A stretch of DNA of 64,000 nt from Pelagibius litoralis (GCF_011683915.1 NZ_JAAQPH010000008.1:62001-126000), one strand, 5' to 3'; positions 47,362 through 55,988 are shown, counted from the stretch's first letter. Program-made: numbers and translations. Notes: generated from the sequence alone by a model not told the origin.

Positions 47362-47402
47362 CCTGTTCGATCTCGTTTCGCCGTTCTGAGGTCGAAAACA
47401 GG
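47362..47402 (-). promoter_or_regulatory. Possible riboswitch expression platform sequestering the ribosome-binding site
   Basis: On the minus strand CCTGTT (47397-47402) is complementary to AACAGG (47362-47367), which is part of the AACAGGAGG ribosome-binding site of the binding-protein gene. Pairing would hide the site; guanidine binding upstream could release it. No good rho-independent terminator was found between aptamer and start, so translational control is the better guess. Confidence 0.4.
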
Positions 47403-47440
47403 CAAAGAGAATTCCTGAAGACGGCCACAGACCTCTTGCA

Positions 47441-47551
47441 GTGATCTCCCGGGATTTTGGCCCGCCGTGGCTCCGGGTTGATGTTCCCGGAGTGCATCTC
47501 TCGGACCAGACACCGTCGCTTTCGACGGTCGGAACCCTAGACGCCCTGCGT
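47441..47551 (-). promoter_or_regulatory. Guanidine-I (ykkC) riboswitch aptamer
   Basis: Read on the minus strand, the conserved elements occur in order. CTAGGGTTCCG is at 47530-47540, followed by a hairpin (ACCGTCG/CGACGGT) and TCTGGTCCGAGAGAT. Next is a hairpin with arms CTCCGGG and CCCGGAG, then ACGGCGGG, a short A-rich loop and CCCGGGAGA ending at 47445. This is the ykkC/guanidine-I pattern, which binds free guanidinium. It lies 93 bases before the GTG of the binding-protein gene and starts at the predicted sigma-54 transcription start (about 47551). Confidence 0.92.
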
Positions 47552-47562
47552 CCGGACCATCC

Positions 47563-47577
47563 GCAAACAACGTGCCA
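47563..47577 (-). promoter_or_regulatory. Sigma-54 (RpoN) promoter of the guanidine operon
   Basis: TGGCACGTTGTTTGC on the minus strand is a full match to the sigma-54 -24/-12 consensus (TGGCAC, 5 bases, TTGC), with the invariant GG and GC correctly spaced. The predicted start is near 47551, at the edge of the riboswitch. It implies activation by an enhancer-binding protein, most simply NtrC under nitrogen limitation. Confidence 0.88.
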
Positions 47578-47652
47578 GTTCAGCGCTAAGCTCCGGGGTC
47601 TTGGAAAAGTACGAAAAAGCTGGCGTAATGAGCTGCATGCCTACAAACATTT

Positions 47653-47671
47653 GTAATATAACGATTATTAC
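47653..47671. promoter_or_regulatory. Candidate enhancer dyad upstream of the sigma-54 promoter
   Basis: GTAATA and TATTAC form a perfect inverted repeat with a 7-base spacer, about 100-120 bases upstream of the predicted start, a usual distance for an activator site of a sigma-54 promoter. It does not match the classical NtrC site, so another activator is possible. Confidence 0.4.
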
Positions 47672-47735
47672 GAATGCATAGAAATTGGGCAGAGGTTCAT
47701 CGACGCCCAATCGTTAGGCAGGCAGGTATCCCGCG

Positions 47736-48317
47736 ACCGCCTGGATCAAGATGCTGGCGGACGAAGAAGCCGGCGCGGACCTGCTCACGGACCTGGCCTT
47801 GGCGCCCCCCCCCCCACCGTCGACAACGTTATGCGGGTTCACTCCCTGCGCCCGAATACCATGCGGGGTCATGTCGCGCTTTATCGCGCAGCGCTCCAAC
47901 GACGAGATCAACAGCCTGCCGACCTGGCTGCAGGAAACCGTCTCGTCCTATGTCTCGATCCTCAACGACTGCCCCTATTCCCTTGCCAACCATTGGGCCA
48001 ATGCCCGTCACCTGATCGCCGACGATCAACGCGCCGACGTCATCGAAGCGGCCTTGAAAAGCGACGCACCGGAGAATGCCTTTGACGGCGCAGAACTGGC
48101 CATCATGCGCTATGCAAGAAAGCTGATCCGCACGCCCGGACAGATGGCCCAGAGCGATGTCGCGGCCATGCGCGATACCGGTCTGGACGACGGCCAAATT
48201 CTCGAGGTCAACCAGATCGTCGGCGACTTCAACTACGTCAACCGACTGTTGAACGGCCTTGGCGTGACGACCGAGGGTGATGTCGTCGGTTATTACGCAA
48301 AGCCGGAAACAACCTAG
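47736..48317 (+). pseudogene. Peroxidase-related/carboxymuconolactone decarboxylase-like (AhpD-type) gene with two frameshifts
   Basis: Family-like sequence runs in one frame from AWIKMLADEEAGADLLTDLALA up to a run of eleven C at 47805-47815. It continues in another frame as TVDNVMRVHSLRPNTMRGHVALYRAAL, then returns to the first frame near 47895 as SNDEINSLPTWLQETVSSYVSILNDCPYSLANHWANARHLI through to the stop. All three pieces are needed for the usual ~190-residue protein. Read straight through, the middle becomes the meaningless PPPPPSTTLCGFTPCARI. The expected CxxC-like site reads CPYS, with Ser at the second Cys position. No good start codon precedes the first piece. It is either a pseudogene or has sequencing errors at the C-run. 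Confidence 0.75.
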
Positions 48318-48328
48318 CGGCCCGCCAT

Positions 48329-48624
48329 TCAGGCCTCGTTGCGATACGCAAAGGACCTGCCGAAACGCCAGGTAAGATAGTCGCCGCAGGTGATCGGCTC
48401 ATAGTCGGTTTCGACCCCCGTACCGAACACCTGTCGCGGATCGACCAGGATCTGCGGCGCCGGATCGTAAGCCAGCACCAGCGAAAGCCTTTCACGGCCT
48501 GAGGTGTTGATCACCCGGTGCGGTGTCGAACGGTAGCATCGTTGGTCCAGCAGGCGAGAAGGTCGCCGACGTCGACGATGGGGACGGCGCTTCGATCAAG
48601 CGGTTCGGCGGTCGCAGGGGTCAT
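48329..48624 (-). pseudogene. Remnant of an isopenicillin-N-synthase-like 2-oxoglutarate/Fe(II) oxygenase
   Basis: The C-terminal end of a 2OG-Fe(II) oxygenase is recognisable: VDVGDLLACWTND, then after a one-base loss at 48535-48537 YRSTPHRVINTSGRERLSLVLAYDP, where the His is a metal ligand and the Arg of the RxS motif would bind 2-oxoglutarate. It ends GDYLTWRFGRSFAYRNEA. Upstream of VDVGDLL the family sequence stops and a short unrelated stretch from an ATG at 48624 is fused in, so about three quarters of the gene is missing. It converges with the other broken gene 11 bases away. Confidence 0.72.
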
Positions 48625-48767
48625 CACGGCGGCAATCTCTGCTGAATGTGACTTGCCACCGCTTCCTATCACCGAATCCGGCTTCATTCAAACGAAGCGG
48701 CCCAGGTCCCTCCTTCCATTACCCAGGCCCCTTCCCTTACAGGGTGGATCGGTCTAATGGTGTTCTT

Positions 48768-49676
48768 ATGAGCGAGCTTGAGGATTCCCCGGCTTTTCTG
48801 ACCACCAAGGAAGTGGCGGCACTGCTGCGCGTGAAGGAGCGCAAGGTCTACGACATGGCGGCTGAGGGCGATATTCCCTGCCGCCGCCTGACCGGCAAGC
48901 TGCTTTTTCCAAGGGTTGAGCTGGAAGCCTGGCTGGCCGGCGCCCCCGCCCCCCAGCCCGAGACAACCATAACCGGTGCCAACACCGGCACCGCCAATGT
49001 CATCGCCGGCAGCCACGATCCGCTGTTGGACTGGGCGATCCGGGAGTCCGGCTCCGGCATGGCGAGCTTCTTTGACGGCTCCCTCGACGGCTTGGCGCGC
49101 GTGGCCTCCGGCGAAGCTGCTGCCGCCGGCATTCATGTCTTCGAACCGGAACGAGACGGCTGGAACCGCGACCACGTTGCCTCGGAACTCGCCGGCCGTC
49201 CGGTGGTCCTGGTGGAATGGGCAAAGCGCCAGCGCGGCCTGATCGTTGCGCCCGGCCTGGCACAGGAAATCTCCGAGGTTGCAGACCTGCGTGGCCGCCG
49301 TCTGGTCCAGCGCCAGGCAACGGCGGGCACCGCCCTGTTGATGCGCCATCTCCTGAAAACCGCAGGCATCGGCGAGAACGAGATTACCCTGCTTCCCGAA
49401 CTGGCCCGCACCGAAACCGATGCCGCCGCCGCGGTGGCCGGCGGCCAGGCCGATGCCGCCCTGGGCCTTCAGTCCATGGCCCGGCAATTCGGCTTGCCCT
49501 TTGTTGCGACCATCGAAGAACGCTTCGATCTGGTTGTCGACCGGCGAAGCTGGTTTGACCCCCCCCTGCAGAAACTGCTGGCGTTCAGTCGTACGACCGC
49601 CTTCGCCGAGAAGGCAGCCGGATTAGGCGGCTACGACATTACCGGGCTCGGCAAGGTGCACTGGAATGGGGCTTAG
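48768..49676 (+). CDS. HTH (excisionase-type) plus periplasmic-binding-like domain regulator, probable tungstate/molybdate sensor
   Basis: A 302-residue cytoplasmic protein. Residues ~10-57 are an excisionase/MerR-like winged helix (FLTTKEVAALLRVKERKVYDMAAEGDIPCRRLTGKLLFPRVELEAWL). Residues ~85-300 are a type-2 binding-protein-like domain (PBP_like) without a signal peptide. The start at 48768 gives MSELEDSPAFLTT. It converges on tupA, overlapping by 4 bases, so oxyanion sensing for the tupBCA genes is the obvious role (inference from context). No own operator was identified. Confidence 0.85.
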   Translation: MSELEDSPAFLTTKEVAALLRVKERKVYDMAAEGDIPCRRLTGKLLFPRVELEAWLAGAPAPQPETTITGANTGTANVIAGSHDPLLDWAIRESGSGMASFFDGSLDGLARVASGEAAAAGIHVFEPERDGWNRDHVASELAGRPVVLVEWAKRQRGLIVAPGLAQEISEVADLRGRRLVQRQATAGTALLMRHLLKTAGIGENEITLLPELARTETDAAAAVAGGQADAALGLQSMARQFGLPFVATIEERFDLVVDRRSWFDPPLQKLLAFSRTTAFAEKAAGLGGYDITGLGKVHWNGA

Positions 49677-50503
49677 CTCATCCGGGCGTTGGGGAAGAAA
49701 AGCTGCTGGCCGTCGCGGGTGTAGTCGGCGATGGCGGACTGGCCGTCGTCGGAAAGGATCCAGTCGATAAACTGCTGGCCGAGATCCGCCTTCACGTTGT
49801 CGCAGATCTCGGGATTGACCAGGATCACGCCGTACTGATTGAACATCCGCTCATCGCCCTCAACGGCGATCTTATGGTCGCCCTTGTTGGCGAAGGCGAT
49901 CCAGGTCGCCCGGTCGGTCATCGCATAGGCGCCCATGCCGACCGCGGTGTTCAGGGTGGCGCCCATACCGGAGCCGGTTTCCCGGTACCAGCCGCCGCTG
50001 TCGCCGCTGGGATCGACGCCGGCCGCTTTCCACAGCGCCAGTTCCTTCTTGTGAGTGCCGGAGTCGTCGCCGCGCGAAGCAAAGGCCGCCGAGGTCTGCT
50101 TGATCTTCGCCAAGGCCGCCGTCACGTCTTTGCCGCCGGCAACACTCGCCGGATCGGCGGCCGGGCCGACGATGACGAAATCGTTGTACATCACATCGGC
50201 GCGGCTGACGCCGTAGCCTTCGCTGACGAATTTCTGCTCCGAGACCTTGGCATGGACCAGCAGCACATCGCCGTCGCAGTTCTGCGCGTTCTTGATCGCC
50301 TGCCCCGTTCCCACAGCCACCACCCGCACCTCGATACCGGATTTCTCCTGAAACTTCGGCAGCAGGTGGTCATAAAGGCCGGAATTCTGAGTCGAGGTCG
50401 TCGACTGGACGATGATGAAGTCGTCCGCGGCCAGGGCGCTGCCCTGCATCAGGGACGCGGCTGCAAGCACTGGGATCGCAAACCTTAGGGCCTTCACTAG
50501 CAT
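49673..50503 (-). CDS. tupA: Tungstate ABC transporter binding protein TupA
   Basis: Periplasmic tungstate-binding protein, 276 residues. The signal peptide ends about residue 25 (GSALA). The mature N terminus IIVQSTTSTQNSGLYDHLLPKFQEKSG carries the TTST-type oxyanion site of TupA, followed by GTGQAIKNAQNCDGDVLLVHAK and RGDDSGTHKKELALWKAAG, which separate TupA/WtpA-like proteins from phosphate or sulfate binders. Molybdate is a lesser alternative ligand. It is last in the operon tupB-tupC-tupA. Confidence 0.9.
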   Translation of the reverse strand: MLVKALRFAIPVLAAASLMQGSALAADDFIIVQSTTSTQNSGLYDHLLPKFQEKSGIEVRVVAVGTGQAIKNAQNCDGDVLLVHAKVSEQKFVSEGYGVSRADVMYNDFVIVGPAADPASVAGGKDVTAALAKIKQTSAAFASRGDDSGTHKKELALWKAAGVDPSGDSGGWYRETGSGMGATLNTAVGMGAYAMTDRATWIAFANKGDHKIAVEGDERMFNQYGVILVNPEICDNVKADLGQQFIDWILSDDGQSAIADYTRDGQQLFFPNARMS

Positions 50504-50548
50504 CTCGTTATCACCTTTTTGGTTGATTGCATTGGTTGATTGCAGAAG

Positions 50549-51295
50549 TCAAAGAAGCAGGTCGCCGGCCAGGTAAGCCTTGGCTTCGGCGGTCTTCGGC
50601 GCCTGGAAGAAACGCGCGGCGGGCGCGGCCTCAAGCAGGCGCCCTTTGTGCAGGAAACAGATGTCGTCGGCCAGACGCCCGGCCTGGCCCCGGTCGTGGG
50701 TGACCAGGATCACGCGAACCCCCGCGGCAACGGCGCGCGCCACCAGCGTCTCGATAGCAGCCGTCGCCTGCGGGTCGAGGCTCGCCGTCGGCTCGTCCAG
50801 CAGCAGGTATTTCGGATTAGCGGCCAGGGCGCGGACCATGGCTACGCGCTGCTGCTCGCCGCCGGAAAGAACCCGGGCCGGCCGCTCCGCCAAAGGCTCA
50901 AGCTGCCCCAGGGCCAGCAAGTCCGCCAGACGTGCAGGCCTTTCCCGGCGCGGCGTGCCGAAGGTCTTCAACGCATGATCGAGATTGGCCCTGACAGAAC
51001 GGCGCAGCAGCACCGGCTTTTGAAAGACCAAGGCAATCTGCTGCGGCAGGGGCACCCCTTCGGCAAAACGGATGCGGCCCGCGGTCGGCGCGATCAATCC
51101 CGCGATCAGCCGCAGGGTCAGGCTCTTACCCGCGCCGTTCGGGCCCATGAAGGCTGTTACGCCCTTCGGACCCAGGGGCAGGCTCAAGCGGTCGATCACC
51201 GCCTTGCCGCCACGCTCCAACACCACATCGTCCAGCAGGATCGCGGGGGGCGATGCTTTCTCGTCGCCGAAGTCTATGGCCAGCACCTCAGGCAT
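50549..51295 (-). CDS. tupC: Tungstate ABC transporter ATPase TupC
   Basis: ATPase of the tungstate importer, 248 residues. Walker A is GPNGAGKSL (Leu where Thr/Ser usually follows), the signature LSGGEQQRVAMVRAL and Walker B LLLDEPTASLD. It overlaps tupB by 8 bases and precedes tupA by 45. Confidence 0.88.
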   Translation of the reverse strand: MPEVLAIDFGDEKASPPAILLDDVVLERGGKAVIDRLSLPLGPKGVTAFMGPNGAGKSLTLRLIAGLIAPTAGRIRFAEGVPLPQQIALVFQKPVLLRRSVRANLDHALKTFGTPRRERPARLADLLALGQLEPLAERPARVLSGGEQQRVAMVRALAANPKYLLLDEPTASLDPQATAAIETLVARAVAAGVRVILVTHDRGQAGRLADDICFLHKGRLLEAAPAARFFQAPKTAEAKAYLAGDLLL

Positions 51296-51995
51296 AGGCC
51301 ATGCGCTCCGCCGTGCGGCGCAGCCCCATCAGGCCCGCGTTGATCAGGATGGAGAGACATACCAGGATAATTCCAAGGCCGAGCGCCAAAGCCAACTCTC
51401 CCTTTGACGTTTCCAGCGCGATCGCCGTGGTCATGACACGGGTCACATGGTTGATGTTGCCGCCGACGATCATCACCGCCCCTACTTCCGCCAGGGCGCG
51501 GCCGAGACCGGCCAGCGCCGCCGTCAACAGCGAGTAGCGGGCATCCCAAAGCAAGGTCGCGACGGTACCGAGACGGCTGGTTCCCAGGGAACGCAACAGT
51601 TCGTCATATTCGCCGTGCAGGTCCTCGATCACCTGACGGGTCAGGGCCGCCACGATGGGCGTCACCAGGATCGCCTGGGCGATGATCATCGCCGTCGGCG
51701 TATAGAGCAGTTGCAGAACGCCGAGCGGGCCGGCGGAGGACAGCAGCAGATAGACCGCCAGGCCCACCACCACCGGCGGCAGGCCCATCAGGGCGCTTAC
51801 CAGCACCACCAGGGCCGCGCGTCCCGGGAAACGGCCAACGGCCAACAAGGCACCCAGCGGCAGCCCGATGGCGCAGGCAATCAGCACCGCGGAGAAGGTA
51901 ACCCGCAGCGAAAGCCCGATGATCGCCATGAGCTCGGCATCGAGCCCGGCGATCAGCGCAAAAGCCTCGGCAAAAGCCGCCCCGAAGTCCTGCAT
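51288..51995 (-). CDS. tupB: Tungstate ABC transporter permease TupB
   Basis: Membrane subunit, 235 residues, with five to six hydrophobic segments. MGLPPVVVGLAVYLLLSSAGPLG and the EAA loop ELLRSLGTSRLGTVATLLWDARYSLLTAALAGLGRALAEVGAVMIVGGNI are typical of TupB. It is the first gene of the operon. The 218-base region upstream shows the dyad ATGC-8 bases-GCAT (52029-52044) in an A/T-rich promoter-like stretch. Confidence 0.9.
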   Translation of the reverse strand: MQDFGAAFAEAFALIAGLDAELMAIIGLSLRVTFSAVLIACAIGLPLGALLAVGRFPGRAALVVLVSALMGLPPVVVGLAVYLLLSSAGPLGVLQLLYTPTAMIIAQAILVTPIVAALTRQVIEDLHGEYDELLRSLGTSRLGTVATLLWDARYSLLTAALAGLGRALAEVGAVMIVGGNINHVTRVMTTAIALETSKGELALALGLGIILVCLSILINAGLMGLRRTAERMAYA

Positions 51996-52159
51996 ACCCT
52001 ATTCTCAGGCCGTTTATCTGATGAATCTATGCTTTATCATGCATTTTATGTCTTTTTCTCCGAATTGAGCAAGCCCGCAGCCGCCCGGCCTGCGACAAAG
52101 GCCGACCACGGTAGGGCTGAGACTGCAGGGTTTCAGGAAAGATGTCGGGATCTGATACC

Positions 52160-52200
52160 AAAGCGCGGCGCCGATCCGGAAGGATCGGACACCGCGCTTT
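52160..52200 (-). terminator. Bipartite hairpin terminator of the second betaine-type operon
   Basis: Outer arms AAAGCGCGG and CCGCGCTTT (9 bases) enclose inner arms CCGATCC and GGATCGG around a GGAA loop. It lies 14 bases after the permease stop on the minus strand and ends in TTT. It separates the operon from tupB. Confidence 0.65.
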
Positions 52201-52213
52201 GAGGCAGAGAAGC

Positions 52214-53758
52214 CTACTTCTGGTCGGCCCGGCGGAAACCGCCCTGTACGATGCGGTCGATGACCATGGCGCAGAACAGGATGGCGAAGCCGCCCAGCAG
52301 CCCGGGCCCCTTCGCCGCGTACTGCAGAGCTTCCAGGATCACCTTGCCGAGCCCCCCGCCGCCGATCAGCGAGATGATCACGACCATGGAGAGGCACATC
52401 AGGATGGTCTGATTGACCCCGGCCATGATCGACGGCAGGGCCAGAGGCACCTCGACATCCCTCAACAACTGCCAGCGGGTCGCCCCGAAAGCGGTCGCCG
52501 CCTCCTTGATGTTCTCCGGCACGCCGCGCATACCGAGCGCGGTCAGACGGATCACCGGCGGCATGCCGAAGATAATGGTCGCCAGGATGCCCGGCGGATT
52601 GCCGGTACCGAAAAAGGCAATGATCGGAATCAAGTAAACGAAGGCCGGCAGGGTCTGCATCAGATCAAGCACCGGCTCGGCGAACTTATAGGCGCGTTTC
52701 GACTTGCCGAACCAGATACCGAAGGGAATGCCGAAAGACACACAGATGATAACCGCCGCGCCGACCAGTGCGACGGTCTCCATGCTGATTTCCCAATACC
52801 CGAGAAAAGCGATGTAGGCCAGAGCACCCGCCGTGAAGATCGCAACCCGCGGCCCCGCGGCACGCCAGGCGACGACGCAAATCACTGCCATGACGACGGG
52901 CCAGGGCGTCCCAATCAAGGCGATCGTCAGGGCGTCGAGCACCGCGCGAACCGCGGCGACGATTGAATCGAAAGCCCCTGCGCCCCCCAGGGCGGCGGCG
53001 TCGATGTGCCCTTCCAGCCAGTTGGCCGTGTTGACGTAGTGGTCCTTATCCGCCGGGAAACTGTTGAGGAAATCAGGCGTCCCACTGATCGTAAACTTAT
53101 ACACCGTCAGCGGCGCGATGGTGAGAACAAGGACTATTCCCAGGATGAGGTTGCGCGGCTTCAAACCCGACTCCACATGATCGGGATCGATCCGCCAGCG
53201 CGAGTATTGCTTTTCATAGACGATGTTGGACCAGACACCCTGGAACAGCTTCAAGAGCAGCAGCAGGACAAGGCCGACAATCAGAATAGACAGCGCCTCC
53301 GCCTGGGCTGCATCGGCCGCCACTTGGCTGTTTTCGGCCGCCTTCGTCAGGTTGGCAGCGAGAGTTTCAAACCGGGCCGGGTCTTCGCCCGCCTGCCGCG
53401 CCTGATCGGCGCGCTCCAGAAATCCGGCTGCCCGCTCGCGCTGACGCTCCGCCCTTTCAAAGATGTCAGCACCCAGGTCGCCCCAGGCGCCCCGGCCGAT
53501 CTGCACCCAGGCGATCATCTCCAGCAGCAGGAAGCCCCAGAAGAAACCCCAGACACCACGCATGGCGGCCCAAACAGGACCAAGAACCGCCGCCGCCAGA
53601 TTGAACGTCAGGGGTACCGCCCCCGAAGACTCATGGATCTTGTGGAAGGCGGCGGCATAGTAGCCGCTGTTGCTTCCGGTGAACTCCGCAATCGAGGCAT
53701 CCAGCGCCTCGCGATCGATCTCGATATCGGAAGCCGCAGTTACTGTAACATCGGTCAT
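52214..53758 (-). CDS. Glycine betaine-type ABC transporter permease with long N-terminal extension, copy 2
   Basis: A 514-residue paralogue of the permease at 14602-16146. The C-terminal half is a ProW/OpuAB-type permease (LMQTLPAFVYLIPIIAFFGTGNPPGILATIIFGMPPVIRLT; KEAATAFGATRWQLLRDVEVPLALPSIMAGVNQTI). The N-terminal ~240 residues repeat the same plan: TGSNSGYYAAAFHKI, a membrane pair, a charged coiled-coil stretch (ERAERQRERAAGFLERADQARQAG) and more membrane segments. The start overlaps the ATPase stop. Confidence 0.9.
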   Translation of the reverse strand: MTDVTVTAASDIEIDREALDASIAEFTGSNSGYYAAAFHKIHESSGAVPLTFNLAAAVLGPVWAAMRGVWGFFWGFLLLEMIAWVQIGRGAWGDLGADIFERAERQRERAAGFLERADQARQAGEDPARFETLAANLTKAAENSQVAADAAQAEALSILIVGLVLLLLLKLFQGVWSNIVYEKQYSRWRIDPDHVESGLKPRNLILGIVLVLTIAPLTVYKFTISGTPDFLNSFPADKDHYVNTANWLEGHIDAAALGGAGAFDSIVAAVRAVLDALTIALIGTPWPVVMAVICVVAWRAAGPRVAIFTAGALAYIAFLGYWEISMETVALVGAAVIICVSFGIPFGIWFGKSKRAYKFAEPVLDLMQTLPAFVYLIPIIAFFGTGNPPGILATIIFGMPPVIRLTALGMRGVPENIKEAATAFGATRWQLLRDVEVPLALPSIMAGVNQTILMCLSMVVIISLIGGGGLGKVILEALQYAAKGPGLLGGFAILFCAMVIDRIVQGGFRRADQK

Positions 53759-54789
53759 TCCTTGCCCCCCTGAATGCCGCGCAGCAACCGCGGTTTCGTT
53801 ACCACCCCGACGTCGCGGCCCGATTCTGTGATTACCACGGGAAGGTCGCTGTCGACCGAGATGTCGATAAGCTGGTCGAGATCGGCCCCCTCGTCAGCAC
53901 GCGGTGCGCCCTCCAGGCTGCCGTTGAATTTCTCCAGCGGTTGCATGATCGTATGGGCCTTTACCAGCTTCAGTTTCGATATGCCCTGGACGAACTCGCG
54001 AACATAGTCGTCGGCGGGGTTCGCTACGATCTCCTCCGGCGTGCCGATCTGCACGATGATACCGTCTTTCATGATGGCGATGCGATGGCCGATGCGGATG
54101 GCTTCGTCGAGGTCGTGGGTGATGAAGAGCGTGGTTTTCTGCAACTGCGCCACCAGCGCCTTGAACTGATCCTGAAGCTGCAGACGGATCAGCGGATCGA
54201 GCGCCGAGAAAGGCTCGTCCATCAGCAGGATTTCAGGGTCCGAGGCCAGCGCCCGGGCAATACCGACCCGCTGTTGCATCCCGCCCGACAGTTCCCTGGG
54301 CAAGCGGTCTTCGTAACCCACCAGATCGACAAGGGAGAGCGCATGATCAGAGATGGCCCAGCGCTTGGACTTAGTCACCTTTCGGATTTCCAGGGGATAG
54401 GCCACGTTGTCGCGCACGGAACGATGCGGCATCAGCGCCATATGCTGGAACACCATGCCGATGGTCTGCGCACGCACCTGGCGCAGTTCGCCCGGCGACA
54501 TGTCATTCACATTCTGGCCGAGCAGCTCAATGGTTCCGGCGGTCGGCTCGATAAGACGATTTACGTGACGTACCAGAGTGGATTTGCCGGAGCCCGAAAG
54601 GCCCATAATGCAGAAGATCTCGCCACGGGGAACTTCAAAGCTCGCGTCCTGCACGCCGACGACACAGCCGAAACGTTCCAGAACTTCGGGCTTGGTCAGT
54701 CCCTCGGCCTTGATCGCGGCCATGGCCTCGTCGGCACGGGGGCCGAATACCTTCCAAACACCCGATACTTTAACAGCGGGGTCGGTCAT
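53755..54789 (-). CDS. Glycine betaine-type ABC transporter ATPase, copy 2
   Basis: A 344-residue ATPase paralogous to 13535-14605. Walker A is GLSGSGKST, the signature LSGGMQQRVG and Walker B ILLMDEPFSALD. The N terminus VSGVWKIFGPRADEAMAAIKAEGLTKPEVLERFGCVVGVQDASF matches copy 1 closely. The C-terminal tail ends in a CBS-like strand-helix (PVVITESGRDVGVVTKPRLLRGIQGG). It lies between the binding protein (62-base gap with a hairpin) and the permease (overlap). Confidence 0.93.
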   Translation of the reverse strand: MTDPAVKVSGVWKVFGPRADEAMAAIKAEGLTKPEVLERFGCVVGVQDASFEVPRGEIFCIMGLSGSGKSTLVRHVNRLIEPTAGTIELLGQNVNDMSPGELRQVRAQTIGMVFQHMALMPHRSVRDNVAYPLEIRKVTKSKRWAISDHALSLVDLVGYEDRLPRELSGGMQQRVGIARALASDPEILLMDEPFSALDPLIRLQLQDQFKALVAQLQKTTLFITHDLDEAIRIGHRIAIMKDGIIVQIGTPEEIVANPADDYVREFVQGISKLKLVKAHTIMQPLEKFNGSLEGAPRADEGADLDQLIDISVDSDLPVVITESGRDVGVVTKPRLLRGIQGGKE

Positions 54790-54816
54790 AATATCACCTG
54801 CCTTCGTAAGAGAAAT

Positions 54817-54843
54817 GCGGCCGCCAAGAGACTTGGCGGCCGC
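54817..54843 (-). terminator. Stem-loop after OpuAC-type gene, copy 2
   Basis: GCGGCCGCCAAG pairs perfectly over 12 bases with CTTGGCGGCCGC around a 3-base loop, directly after the binding-protein stop on the minus strand, and is followed by ATTTCTCTT. It is a likely attenuator or mRNA 3'-end stabiliser inside the operon. Confidence 0.65.
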
Positions 54844-54851
54844 GGCAGGCG

Positions 54852-55811
54852 CTACTGGCTCAACCAGCCAAGAACACGGTCTTCATTGTCCTTGACCCAG
54901 GCTTTCGCGTAGGCGTCAGCCTCTTGCTTCTCGATCACCAACGCATAAGTCATGGCACTGACCTCTTCGGTGGTCAGCTTCATGTTCGCCATGATGGCCG
55001 CTACCTCGGGAAAATCGGATTCCAGCGACTTCGCATAGTGAAGATGCAGGTAGGCCGTATCCCAAGCCATCGCGGCGGAGGACTTTTCAAGCCATGCGGG
55101 GTCATCGGTCGGCTGAAGCACATTCCACTTGGCCGCATCATAGGCCGGCTCTTCAAGGGCATGCAGTTCATGCAGGGCGAACACATAGTGCGGCGTATAG
55201 CAGAAACCGACCCAGGGCTGCTTTGCCTTGATCGCGGCGTCGAGATTGGCATAGGCCAGGGTCTCGTCCATTTCCGTCTGCACCATGGTCTCGTCATAGC
55301 CGTAGGAGCGCGCCCGGACCTTCTCGACAGAGGTCGAGGCCCAGCCCGGCGCACCGATCCAGACTTCACCCTTGCCGTCGCCGTCGGTATCGAACAGCGC
55401 CGCCTTGTCCGGATCCGTCAGATCGGTGATCGACTTGACGCCCATTTCATCGGCGACGAACTTCGGCACGCACATACCCTGAAACGCGGCAACGCCGTTT
55501 TCGTTCTTCACGACAGTGCCCTTTTCCTTCACGTAGGTGTCGTGAAGGTTCGACTGGTTCGGCAGCCAGACCTCAGGATGCGCATGCATCGATCCCTTGT
55601 CCATCGCTTCGAAAACGATCGGATTGGTGCCGTTCTGCAGCTCGACCGAAAGGCCGAGATTCTCTTCGATAGCCACCTTCAGAATGTTCGCCGTCGCATT
55701 GACCGAGGGCCAGTTCGGCACGCCGATCACCACGTCTGCCGCTTGTGCGGGGCCCGCCATCGTCAGGATGGCTGCCACCCCGACGCTCGAAAGTGCTTTA
55801 TTGATTTTCAT
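54852..55811 (-). CDS. Glycine betaine/choline-type ABC transporter binding protein (OpuAC family), copy 2
   Basis: A 319-residue periplasmic binding protein. The ATG at 55811 gives a clean signal peptide (MKINKALSSVGVAAIL ending AQAAD); a start at 55880 adds 23 charged residues before it and is rejected. Family stretches VVIGVPNWPSVNATANILKVAI, HPEVWLPNQSNLHDTYV, VWIGAPGWASTSVEKV and YTPHYVFALHELHAL parallel copy 1. It is first in the minus-strand operon. Confidence 0.92.
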   Translation of the reverse strand: MKINKALSSVGVAAILTMAGPAQAADVVIGVPNWPSVNATANILKVAIEENLGLSVELQNGTNPIVFEAMDKGSMHAHPEVWLPNQSNLHDTYVKEKGTVVKNENGVAAFQGMCVPKFVADEMGVKSITDLTDPDKAALFDTDGDGKGEVWIGAPGWASTSVEKVRARSYGYDETMVQTEMDETLAYANLDAAIKAKQPWVGFCYTPHYVFALHELHALEEPAYDAAKWNVLQPTDDPAWLEKSSAAMAWDTAYLHLHYAKSLESDFPEVAAIMANMKLTTEEVSAMTYALVIEKQEADAYAKAWVKDNEDRVLGWLSQ

Positions 55812-55988
55812 AGCCTCATACTCCTGCTCGTAGTTCGTTTTGTCGTTTCGTCCGGCATCCGTCGGTTTACCCGCTCTCAACCGTCCCCCAATTCACTCTG
55901 CCAATGCCGGGCCAACAGACTTCCCGGTCCGCCCGCCATCTCCGGCTATATCGCCGAAATTCCCTGTCCACCTCTACACAGTACTCCT

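Noticed and set aside
47751-47880. Proline-rich segment (PPPPPST) as a real protein feature
   Set aside because: It arises from reading an eleven-C run in the wrong frame; the family sequence continues in another frame right after it.
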